Source: Clostridiaceae bacterium
GTDB lineage: Bacteria; Bacillota; Clostridia; Lachnospirales; Lachnospiraceae
Assembly (NCBI GenBank): GCA_902362865.1
Contig: CABIYE010000003.1
Location: forward strand, 44,689 to 108,688
Direction: 5' to 3'
DNA length: 64,000 nt
Position numbers and translations under genes: made by a program. The notes beneath the pieces were generated by a model that did no database searches, was not told the origin of the DNA, and saw only the letters and a program-made list of their open reading frames with translations. Shown piece after piece: positions 8,068 to 15,957 of the stretch (its first letter is position 1; every line of letters begins with the position of its first letter).

Positions 8068-9756
8068 CTATTCTGTTGGTTTCTTCACCAACTTAAATGT
8101 ATTTGTAAAGAAGGAAAACAGCGCAGAACCTGCAATCAGTCCGGCCGACAGTACATTCAGATTCTTTGTTCCTTCTTCGCCGAATATCTTCTCAATACCG
8201 AAACGTACTGCAAGGAAAATAAGTCCCGCAACGCCCGCAATTGGATTCGTAATCAACAAACCTGCCGCAAACATAATACCAATCTGCCTCTTTAATCCGC
8301 TAATTAACTGAATTACGCCTCCCAGACACGCAAATATCAGGATATAGCGCAGGACTGCCGCATCAACTCCTGCTTCTATGGTAGATTTATAAACGGTCGC
8401 TACCGGCGGAATCCGCCCTTCCATAAAATATGCTTTATAGAAAACAAATACTGCAACGATGGCAACACAAGCTCCCATAAGCTCTGCTAAATACTGCTGT
8501 TTTCTTCCTTCCAGTTCAAAGTCTTTGTTCTTTCCTTTTCCTCTCAGTATCCACCCCGTCTTCAGGTCATATCCCATATCTGCAAATGCAGGTCCTGTAC
8601 ATGCCGCGTATCCTGCAAGAAATGCCAGCGCTTCCGGTGGGAACCCAATGAACATTCCCAGAACCAGAAAGATAATAACCGTAGCCATTGCCGGGAAATA
8701 CCCGGAATGCATTGCAGAAATACCAACCAGAATTTCAGATACCAGCGCTGCAATCATAGCATAGATTACCCAGATAATTAATTTCGGAATACTCATTTCC
8801 GCAACCAACCCACCGATAACTGCCATTACAATAGCTCCAATCGTATAAAGAATCATCCCCTTTATCAGAGCCTTGGACATATCTTCGGCAGATCTGGAAG
8901 TAACATATTCATCCGGCTGTACCTCCTCTGCCTTGACACGCTTCGCCTCAGCCTGCTTTTTCTCACCTTTTTCCTTATATTTTTTACGAATCAGAATCGC
9001 TGACTGTATCAAAGCAACCAGACCTGCGCCAACCATTACGCCCTGGGGAACATAATAAGTACCCAGCGAGAACCCAAACCAGCTCTCCCAGTAGCCATTA
9101 CAGATAAGACCAATACAGAATGCTGTCAATGCAACAATATTTCCCAGTCCACAGACACCAATAATATCCATCGGAAGCCCAAAATAGGTTCCGGCAATTC
9201 CGGCAACAATGCCAGTTATTAACAGAACCGCTTTCTTACCAAGCTCTGCCGCCGCAAGAATCGTCTCTGCCGTGGCAATTCCGATAGGCCACGCCTCGTT
9301 TGCTCCCATAAGCGGTGTGTCAAACATCCAGTACATCATGGTAATGTCAATTAAAAATGCAATCACACCGCCAACTAAAATACCCGTACACATTTCCGGC
9401 CTGTCAAATACCCAGATAACGGATACACATACCATCAATACATTTCCAGCCCCAAAAGTAGCACAGGAAATCCCGGTCTCAATAATATTCTGTGTGTGGA
9501 TGTTTTTAAACTGCCTTGTAAATTTCAGCGGAATCATTCCGATAATTACCGCAATCAACGCTCCGATAATGGATGAATTCGTACTAAGCCCAAACCTTAC
9601 AATCAGTTCCATGCCAATGATTGCCCCTACAATAGAAGTAAGGAAGATTACGATCATAATTGCCGGGCTAAATGTTTTTGGATGCTCCATTGAACAATAA
9701 TAATTTATCAATTCCTCATCATTTTTGAATTTTAATTTTCCTCTTTCTTCTGTCAT
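8068..9756 (-). CDS. OPT family oligopeptide transporter
   Basis: Proton-coupled importer of 562 aa with about 14 or more hydrophobic spans, consistent with the OPT (oligopeptide/YSL) superfamily. Supporting blocks include MIGMELIVRFGLSTN-like early spans, GANEAWPIGIATAETILAA and the late AGVAGLIFLAVRFGIEKIFG. The N-terminal cytosolic stretch is short and a charged loop (KKYKEKGEKKQAEAKRVKAE) divides the two halves. Known members move tri- to pentapeptides, glutathione or metal-nicotianamine chelates; bacterial substrates are mostly undefined. Tight spacing (20-25 nt) to both neighbours supports one operon. Confidence 0.85.
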   Translation of the reverse strand: MTEERGKLKFKNDEELINYYCSMEHPKTFSPAIMIVIFLTSIVGAIIGMELIVRFGLSTNSSIIGALIAVIIGMIPLKFTRQFKNIHTQNIIETGISCATFGAGNVLMVCVSVIWVFDRPEMCTGILVGGVIAFLIDITMMYWMFDTPLMGANEAWPIGIATAETILAAAELGKKAVLLITGIVAGIAGTYFGLPMDIIGVCGLGNIVALTAFCIGLICNGYWESWFGFSLGTYYVPQGVMVGAGLVALIQSAILIRKKYKEKGEKKQAEAKRVKAEEVQPDEYVTSRSAEDMSKALIKGMILYTIGAIVMAVIGGLVAEMSIPKLIIWVIYAMIAALVSEILVGISAMHSGYFPAMATVIIFLVLGMFIGFPPEALAFLAGYAACTGPAFADMGYDLKTGWILRGKGKNKDFELEGRKQQYLAELMGACVAIVAVFVFYKAYFMEGRIPPVATVYKSTIEAGVDAAVLRYILIFACLGGVIQLISGLKRQIGIMFAAGLLITNPIAGVAGLIFLAVRFGIEKIFGEEGTKNLNVLSAGLIAGSALFSFFTNTFKLVKKPTE

Positions 9757-9780
9757 ATGCTTCTCTCCCTTAGAATCCAG

Positions 9781-10845
9781 TTAGTACCCTGCCACACCAA
9801 GCTCTCTGCAGATTTCTCTGACTCTTGGATGTTTATAAACACCATCCTCTTCAAACACTTCACCATCAAGAACAATCGTGGGCTTCAGGATTGTTCCATC
9901 CGTATGGCTTGGCGCATCCCACTTTTCAGCCAGAATAGACGCTCCCTGGCTTCCGATTCCAAATTCAATGCCTCCAAAAACTCGTTCATCTTCCACGATT
10001 CTTCCCGTTGGAGCCATCACTCCCGGATTAAATCCAAGAGAATAATGTGCTACTCGGTAAGACGCCGGATGATTATAGCTTGCCAGCCATTCACGGAAAA
10101 TATCTGCGTCCCTGCCGCCTTCTACTTTCGTCACTACCCCATTTTCCACCGTTAGATATACCGGTGCTTTCAACAGTCCGATCTCTGCAGGCGGCCAAAG
10201 TGCGCCGTCAAATACCAGTTTGCCATTAATCGTAGATTCCATGCAGTTCCAACTAATCTGCCCGCACATCATATTGGACTGTCCTTTTTCAATCGCTCTT
10301 CTTCCAGAATGACGGACTTTTCTTCCCTGCATCTCACCGGTTAGATTTGTACCGTTCTTACTCAATATCTGAACCGTGTTTGCTTTTTCAATAATCTCTT
10401 TCATAGTCTCGCCCATTTTAATCACCAGATCGTAATCAACATTGGTAATGCATCTTACAATCATATCCACATCCATTCCCGTCAGGCAGGTATAACGGCA
10501 GCCACAGGATAACGCCTTCTGCCACGACAGACAATGCTGCACATTCTTGTCCGCCAGCTCAATCCACACATCAGCTTCACACGCTGCTGCCTGTATCGGT
10601 ACCGGCGGGTCTATACAGGTTTCCTTTGCCGTAGAATACTCCGCTAATACCGGGATTGCGTCTACCGCATGGGCTGCTGCCGCAATTGCATTTGCCACCC
10701 GCATATCGGACGACGTATCGGCTGTAATCAGCACCGTTTCTCCGGGTTTTGCAAGCATAACATCCGCAACTAATTTCATCGCACCTTTGTATAATTCATA
10801 TTTCAAATATCCATTCATTGGTTCAAATCCTAAACGAAGTTCCAT
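9781..10845 (-). CDS. M29 aminopeptidase/NicX-like metalloenzyme, copy 2
   Basis: Cytoplasmic metal-dependent enzyme of 354 aa in the fold shared by M29 aminopeptidases (AmpS/AmpT) and 2,5-dihydroxypyridine 5,6-dioxygenase (NicX). Candidate metal ligands are E203 (MESTING), H267 (AHYSLGF), E294 (GIEFGIG), H314 and D316 (SHTDG). As I recall, NicX uses a 2-His-1-Asp triad at nearly the same spacing. The length, about 60 residues shorter than M29 peptidases, also favours the NicX side. An oxygenase is implausible in a strict anaerobe, so the name often given to such genes is probably misleading. It lies 11 nt after its paralogue and 24 nt before the OPT gene. Confidence 0.7.
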   Translation of the reverse strand: MELRLGFEPMNGYLKYELYKGAMKLVADVMLAKPGETVLITADTSSDMRVANAIAAAAHAVDAIPVLAEYSTAKETCIDPPVPIQAAACEADVWIELADKNVQHCLSWQKALSCGCRYTCLTGMDVDMIVRCITNVDYDLVIKMGETMKEIIEKANTVQILSKNGTNLTGEMQGRKVRHSGRRAIEKGQSNMMCGQISWNCMESTINGKLVFDGALWPPAEIGLLKAPVYLTVENGVVTKVEGGRDADIFREWLASYNHPASYRVAHYSLGFNPGVMAPTGRIVEDERVFGGIEFGIGSQGASILAEKWDAPSHTDGTILKPTIVLDGEVFEEDGVYKHPRVREICRELGVAGY

Positions 10846-10856
10846 CCTTCCACCTC

Positions 10857-11921
10857 CTAATATCCGGCCACTTTCATTCTACGGCACAATTCTCTTGCTT
10901 TTTCATCAAGATAGACTCCATTTTCTTCAAATACAACCCCATCAAAAATAAGCGTCGGTTTTAAGATTGTTCCATCCGTATGGCTTGGCGCATCCCATTT
11001 TTCACCCATAATTGCCGCTCCCTGGCTTCCAATACCAAATTCAATGCCGCCGAAAACTCGTTCATCCTCCACAATTCTTCCCGTCGGTGCCGTAACACCC
11101 GGGTTAAATCCAAGAGAATAATGCGCGAGGCGGTAGCTCGCCGGATCATTGTAAGACTCAATCCAGGATTTCATACGTGCCGCATCCTTTCCGCCTTCAA
11201 TATTGGTAACCACACCATTTTCGAGCGTCAGCTTGATATTATCTTGCAGAATGCAGATATCCGCCGGCGGCCAAAGGGCTCCGTCCAGCACCAGCGTCCC
11301 GTTAATCGTGGATTCTAACGGACACCAGCTAATCTGTCCTCCTAGCATAAAAGGATATCCCTTAATCGTTCCCCGCTGTCCCGAATGGCGGACCTTTCTT
11401 CCACTCTGTCTGGCAACAAGATTGGTTCCGTTCGCACTTTTTACTTCAATTTTATCAACCTTTTCGATGGTTGCCTTCAAATATTCTCCAAATTCTATCA
11501 TCGCATCATATTCCACATTTGCCACGCATCTTGTCAACATGTCCACATCAATTCCCGTCAAACACATATAGCGCACACCATTTTTAATCGCCGCCTGCCA
11601 AGACAATGTATGCTGAACCGTCTGATAAGCACATTCAAACCATACGTCTGCTTCCATTGCCGCCGCCTGTATCGGTTTTGGCGGATCAAGTAACGACACT
11701 GGCGCCGTGGGATATGTAATACATACCGGAATCGCATCCAACGCATATGCTGCTGCTGAAAAAGCCTCCATTACCCGCCTGTCGCTGGAAGTATCTCCTG
11801 TCACCAATACGTTTTCACCGGGCTTTACAAGCATAACGTCTCTTAACAGCACCATTGCTCCTTTCCAGGTCTCATACGCCAAATACTCATCTCGCGGTTC
11901 AAATCCTAATCTTAATTCCAT
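10857..11921 (-). CDS. M29 aminopeptidase/NicX-like metalloenzyme, copy 1
   Basis: Paralogue of the following gene with the same 354-aa length and the same candidate ligands: LESTING (Glu), AHYSLGFNPG (His), GIEFGIG (Glu) and SHTDG (His, Asp). The two share long identical blocks near the C-terminus but differ in the middle and in the N-terminal third, suggesting an old tandem duplication and perhaps a heterodimer or split specificity. It is the first gene of the peptide-type operon, with AAGGAGG 8 nt before ATG, and is read divergently from the LysR regulator. Substrate unknown. Confidence 0.7.
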   Translation of the reverse strand: MELRLGFEPRDEYLAYETWKGAMVLLRDVMLVKPGENVLVTGDTSSDRRVMEAFSAAAYALDAIPVCITYPTAPVSLLDPPKPIQAAAMEADVWFECAYQTVQHTLSWQAAIKNGVRYMCLTGIDVDMLTRCVANVEYDAMIEFGEYLKATIEKVDKIEVKSANGTNLVARQSGRKVRHSGQRGTIKGYPFMLGGQISWCPLESTINGTLVLDGALWPPADICILQDNIKLTLENGVVTNIEGGKDAARMKSWIESYNDPASYRLAHYSLGFNPGVTAPTGRIVEDERVFGGIEFGIGSQGAAIMGEKWDAPSHTDGTILKPTLIFDGVVFEENGVYLDEKARELCRRMKVAGY

Positions 11922-11982
11922 AGTCTCTTCCTCCTTTTCTGTAACTTCTTTCTATACACTCTATCTTTGATTTACTTCACAG

Positions 11983-12017
11983 AAAAAGGCGCGATTGTCA
12001 AAAAAGCAACCTCGCCT
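11983..12017 (-). terminator. Terminator-like hairpin in the leader of the M29/OPT/M20 operon
   Basis: On the minus strand AGGCG and GGTTG pair with CAATC and CGCCT across one mismatch, followed by TTTTT. It lies about 60 nt upstream of the first structural gene and downstream of any promoter near the LysR gene, so it could attenuate the operon. An alternative is a terminator for antisense transcription. Confidence 0.6.
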
Positions 12018-12153
12018 CCTACTATTTATCTTCAAATGACAGAAATGCACCTTCACTTTTCTAAATACACTGACTTGTTATTAAAATTGTATTTCTTATT
12101 TTCATTTTAATCTATGTTTTATCTGATTACAAATTATATATTTTTATATATTT

Positions 12154-12168
12154 ATAAAGTGAATTTAT
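12154..12168. promoter_or_regulatory. Possible LysR-type operator between the divergent genes
   Basis: ATAAAGTGAATTTAT is a 5-5-5 inverted repeat of the T-N11-A form typical of LysR-family sites, in the 318-bp divergent region between the LysR gene and the operon it probably controls. The surroundings are very A+T rich, so other sites are possible. The rest of this intergenic region holds no gene. Confidence 0.4.
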
Positions 12169-12239
12169 GGTATAAAAAAGTAACAATTTGTTTTATAATT
12201 GTATAATACTTGGTAATCCTTGTTTCAAAGGAGGTTATT

Positions 12240-13136
12240 ATGCTTGACTTTCGATTGTTAACTTTTCTAGATTTATGCCATACCAAAAATTATACCAAGA
12301 CGGCCAAAAACCTGAACATTACGCAACCTGCTGTCTCACAGCATATCCGGTATCTGGAACAATATTACCACAGGAAATTGATTGTTTATCAAAACCGTCA
12401 ATTTTCGCTGACAAAAGAAGGAGAATATTTACTGAAAGAAATTTCACATCTTCATATTCTGTCTAATGCTATCCTGCAGAATATCCAGAATATTTCCGAC
12501 GCAGATGAACTTCCTGTCATATCCATTGGTTCCAATCCAACTATAGGGGAATTTATCCTTCCGGGTCTGATATCTGCTTATTCAGCCCAGGAACCCACCT
12601 GCCGGATTCGCTCCTTTATCGGAACATCAAAAAAATTAGAACAGCAGCTCCACGACGGGATTATTGATTTCCTGATTTCCGACCAGATCGATTTCTGTCC
12701 GGAGCTTGAACGTCGCCTATTCTGCAGCGAGCCTATTTGCTGTGTATGCAATCCCGGACATCCACTAGCAGGAAAACACGTGTCACTGGCCCGGCTGACT
12801 TCTGAAAAAATTGTATACAGGAATCGTTCTTCCCATGCATATCAGATTCTCAAAGATTCCTTACAACGCCTGGGTTATGATTTGGATACATTCAATATTC
12901 CTTTTGAGGCCGGAAGTATGTACTCCATTATCCAGTATTTAAAAGAAGACCTTGCCATTTCCTTTCTATACCGGTGTGCTGTTAAAGAATACTTAAACAG
13001 CGGAGAACTTGCAGAAATCCATGTAACCGAAATGCATGATTCCATTGATTTTTTCTGTATTTTTCCACAGGCAGTCCATACGACTCCTGCCACCGAAGAT
13101 TTCCTGCAGTTCTGTCTGAAACAGCAGAAATATTGA
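12240..13136 (+). CDS. LysR family transcriptional regulator
   Basis: DNA-binding regulator of about 298 aa. The N-terminal winged helix-turn-helix is typical (LLTFLDLCHTKNYTKTAKNL, then ITQPAVSQHIRYLE), followed by the linker helix and a periplasmic-binding-like effector domain. The start at 12240 has AAAGGAGG 6 nt upstream; an earlier in-frame codon at 12210 lacks one. It is divergent from the M29-M29-OPT-M20 operon, the usual arrangement for LysR control of the neighbouring operon with a small-molecule co-inducer, here perhaps the transported compound. Confidence 0.92.
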   Translation: MLDFRLLTFLDLCHTKNYTKTAKNLNITQPAVSQHIRYLEQYYHRKLIVYQNRQFSLTKEGEYLLKEISHLHILSNAILQNIQNISDADELPVISIGSNPTIGEFILPGLISAYSAQEPTCRIRSFIGTSKKLEQQLHDGIIDFLISDQIDFCPELERRLFCSEPICCVCNPGHPLAGKHVSLARLTSEKIVYRNRSSHAYQILKDSLQRLGYDLDTFNIPFEAGSMYSIIQYLKEDLAISFLYRCAVKEYLNSGELAEIHVTEMHDSIDFFCIFPQAVHTTPATEDFLQFCLKQQKY

Positions 13137-13168
13137 ATCTTTTTATACAAGGATTTTTCAAGACAACA

Positions 13169-13199
13169 AAGGGCGCCGCATAAAACTCGCGGCGCCCTT
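13169..13199. terminator. Bidirectional terminator between lysR and adhE
   Basis: Perfect 11-bp G+C-rich stem AAGGGCGCCGC/GCGGCGCCCTT with a 9-nt loop, located between the convergent lysR and adhE genes. Short T-containing tails lie on both sides. Confidence 0.8.
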
Positions 13200-13226
13200 C
13201 TTTGTGAGAAAAACTTATGAGAAAAA

Positions 13227-15842
13227 CTATTTGCCATAATAGCATTTGAGATAAATGTCTTTCATTTCTTTCATCAACGGATATCTTGGATTTGCTCCGG
13301 TACACTGGTCATTGAATGCCTGCTCTACCATATCATCCAATGTATCCAGGAAATACTGCTCGTCAATACCATATTCCTTGATGGATTTTTTAATGCCAAT
13401 CTTTTCTTTCAGATCTTCCAATTTTGCAAGGAAGTTTTCAAATACTTCTTCATCGGTTGCACCCTGGCATCCTGCGAAACGTCCTAATTCTGCGTATCTT
13501 GCAAGTGCATGTGGGTACTGATACTGTGAGAAGGTTCCCATCTTAGTCGGAACTTCTGCTGCATTGTATCTCATAACCTCTGTCAAAAGCACTGCATTTG
13601 CAACACCATGCGGCAAGTGATGGAATGCTCCCAGTTTATGAGCCATAGAATGGTTCAGTCCAAGGAATGCATTTGCAAAAGCCATACCTGCCATACAGGA
13701 TGCATTTGCCATCTTCTCTCTTGCAACTGGATCATTTGCCCCGTTTTCATATGCAGATGGCAGATAATCGAATACCATCTTCACAGCTTTCATAGCAAGA
13801 CCATCTGTATAATCTGTTGCCATGATAGATACATAAGCCTCAATCGCATGTGTCATAACATCAATACCAGAAGCGCTTGTCAGTCCTTTTGGCTGTGTCA
13901 TCATATTGTCTACGTCTACAATTGCCATATTCGGCAGCAATTCATAATCAGCAATCGGCCATTTTACACCAGTCTCAGCATCAGTGATGATTGCAAACGG
14001 CGTCACCTCAGAACCTGTACCGGAGGATGTTGGAATTGCTACGAAGTAAGCTTTCTCGCCCATCTTAGGGAAGGTAAATACTCTCTTACGGATATCCATG
14101 AAATCCATAGCCATATCTTCAAAGTTTGCTTCCGGATGCTCGTACATTACCCACATAATCTTTGCAGCATCCATAGCCGAACCGCCGCCAAGAGCGATAA
14201 TCGTGTCAGGCTCAAAAGCTCTCATCTGATCCACACCTTTTTCTGCACACTGCAATGTCGGGTCCGGAGCAACTTCATAGAAGCATGTATGCTGAATTCC
14301 CATTTCATCCAATTTTTCTTCAATCGGAGCAACGTATCCATTCTTATACAGGAAAGTATCTGTTACGATAAACGCTTTCTTCTTATGCATAACTGTTCCC
14401 AGTTCATCAAGCGCTACCGGCATACAGCCTTTCTTAAAGTAAACCTTCTCAGGTGTTCTAAACCACAGCATGTTTTCTCTCCTCTCTGCAACAGTCTTAA
14501 TGTTAATCAAGTGTTTTACGCCCACGTTCTCAGATACAGAGTTTCCACCCCAGGAACCACATCCAAGCGTAAGAGACGGAGCCAGCTTGAAGTTATATAA
14601 GTCACCGATACCACCATGAGAAGAAGGTGTGTTAATCAGAATACGGCATGTCTTCATTGCCGCTGCATGTTTTGCAATCTTTTCCTTCTCTGCCGGATGG
14701 ATATACAGAGATGCAGTATGACCGTATCCGCCGTCAGCTACAAGCTGTTCTGCCTTAGCAAGCGCCTCATCAAAAGTCTTCGCTCTGTACATTCCCAGTA
14801 CCGGAGATAACTTCTCATGAGCAAATTCTTCAGAAATATCTACAGACTCAACCTCGCCAATCAGAATCTTTGTATTCTCCGGAACCTCTACACCTGCAAG
14901 CTTCGCAATCTCATATGCAGATTTTCCAGGAATCTTATTATTCAAAGCGCCATTGATAATAATAGTCTTGCGGACTTTATCAAGTTCTTCACCTTTTTTC
15001 AGGAAATAGCAGCCACGATATGCAAACTCTTTCTTTACTTCATCATAAATGCTGTCCAATACAGTTACAGACTGCTCGGAAGCACAAATCATACCGTTAT
15101 CAAATGTCTTAGAATGGATGATAGAGTTTACTGCCATCTTTACATCTGCCGTATCATCAATAATAACCGGTGTGTTACCAGCGCCAACGCCAAGTGCCGG
15201 TTTTCCTGAAGAGTAAGCAGCTTTAACCATTCCGGGACCGCCTGTTGCAAGAATAATATCTGCATCCTTCATAACTGTATTGGTAAGTTCCAGTGAAGGC
15301 GTATCAATCCATCCAATGATTCCTTCCGGTGCCCCTGCCTTAACTGCCGCATCAAGAACAACCTTTGCTGCTGCAATTGTACATGCCTTTGCTGCCGGAT
15401 GCGGACTGATAATAATCGCATTTCTCGTCTTCAGACAAATCAATGTCTTAAAGATTGCTGTTGATGTCGGATTTGTCGTCGGAATAACTGCTGCCACGAG
15501 ACCAATCGGCTCTGCAATCTTCTTAATTCCGTATGCAGCATCTTCCTCAATAACTCCACAGGTCTTCGTATTTTTGTAAGCATTGTAAATATATTCTGCT
15601 GCATAGTGATTCTTGATAACCTTATCTTCCACTACGCCGCGGCCGGTTTCTTCTACTGCCTGCTTTGCCAACGGAATTCGCATCTTATTGGCTGCCATGG
15701 CTGCTTCAAAGAAAATCTTATCCACCTGCTCCTGTGAATATGTTGCGAAAATCTTCTGCGCCTCGCGCATCGCTTTCATCTTCGCTTCGAGAGTCTCAAC
15801 GCTGTCAACAATCTCTGGTACTACTTCTTTCTTCTTTGCCAT
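13227..15842 (-). CDS. adhE: Bifunctional acetaldehyde-CoA/alcohol dehydrogenase AdhE
   Basis: Two-step reduction of acetyl-CoA to ethanol with 2 NADH, in the cytoplasm as spirosome filaments. 871 aa, the normal full length. The N-terminal CoA-acylating aldehyde dehydrogenase half carries the catalytic Cys in NGMICASEQS; the C-terminal iron-dependent alcohol dehydrogenase half has GGGSAMDAAK (nucleotide site) and HSMAHKLGAFHHLPHG (iron ligands). ATG 15842 follows GGAGG with 8-nt spacing; 15857 is less likely. A consensus promoter with a Rex-like box lies just upstream, so derepression at high NADH is expected. No terminator separates it from the hydrogenase gene upstream. Confidence 0.97.
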   Translation of the reverse strand: MAKKKEVVPEIVDSVETLEAKMKAMREAQKIFATYSQEQVDKIFFEAAMAANKMRIPLAKQAVEETGRGVVEDKVIKNHYAAEYIYNAYKNTKTCGVIEEDAAYGIKKIAEPIGLVAAVIPTTNPTSTAIFKTLICLKTRNAIIISPHPAAKACTIAAAKVVLDAAVKAGAPEGIIGWIDTPSLELTNTVMKDADIILATGGPGMVKAAYSSGKPALGVGAGNTPVIIDDTADVKMAVNSIIHSKTFDNGMICASEQSVTVLDSIYDEVKKEFAYRGCYFLKKGEELDKVRKTIIINGALNNKIPGKSAYEIAKLAGVEVPENTKILIGEVESVDISEEFAHEKLSPVLGMYRAKTFDEALAKAEQLVADGGYGHTASLYIHPAEKEKIAKHAAAMKTCRILINTPSSHGGIGDLYNFKLAPSLTLGCGSWGGNSVSENVGVKHLINIKTVAERRENMLWFRTPEKVYFKKGCMPVALDELGTVMHKKKAFIVTDTFLYKNGYVAPIEEKLDEMGIQHTCFYEVAPDPTLQCAEKGVDQMRAFEPDTIIALGGGSAMDAAKIMWVMYEHPEANFEDMAMDFMDIRKRVFTFPKMGEKAYFVAIPTSSGTGSEVTPFAIITDAETGVKWPIADYELLPNMAIVDVDNMMTQPKGLTSASGIDVMTHAIEAYVSIMATDYTDGLAMKAVKMVFDYLPSAYENGANDPVAREKMANASCMAGMAFANAFLGLNHSMAHKLGAFHHLPHGVANAVLLTEVMRYNAAEVPTKMGTFSQYQYPHALARYAELGRFAGCQGATDEEVFENFLAKLEDLKEKIGIKKSIKEYGIDEQYFLDTLDDMVEQAFNDQCTGANPRYPLMKEMKDIYLKCYYGK

Positions 15843-15890
15843 AATGTTTTCCTCCACTAGAAATGTGTTGTTTTCTTTATCTTGGCTCCT

Positions 15891-15919
15891 AGTATAACCG
15901 CTTGTTAATTATTTGTCAA
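15891..15919 (-). promoter_or_regulatory. adhE promoter overlapped by a Rex-like operator
   Basis: On the minus strand, -35 TTGACA (15919-15914), 17-bp spacer and -10 TATACT (15896-15891). The 18-mer TTGACAAATAATTAACAA (15919-15902) covers the -35 and matches the Rex consensus TTGTTAA-N4-TTAACAA at 12 of 14 defined positions. Rex, the NADH/NAD+ sensor, commonly represses adhE in Firmicutes. Confidence 0.7.
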
Positions 15920-15957
15920 TATGTTTTTGACATTTTTTTAACGATAATGTGAATTTT

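Noticed and set aside
9781-11921. Annotation as 2,5-dihydroxypyridine dioxygenases
   Set aside because: Ligand pattern is similar but the organism is anaerobic and the operon is peptide-type; name would mislead.
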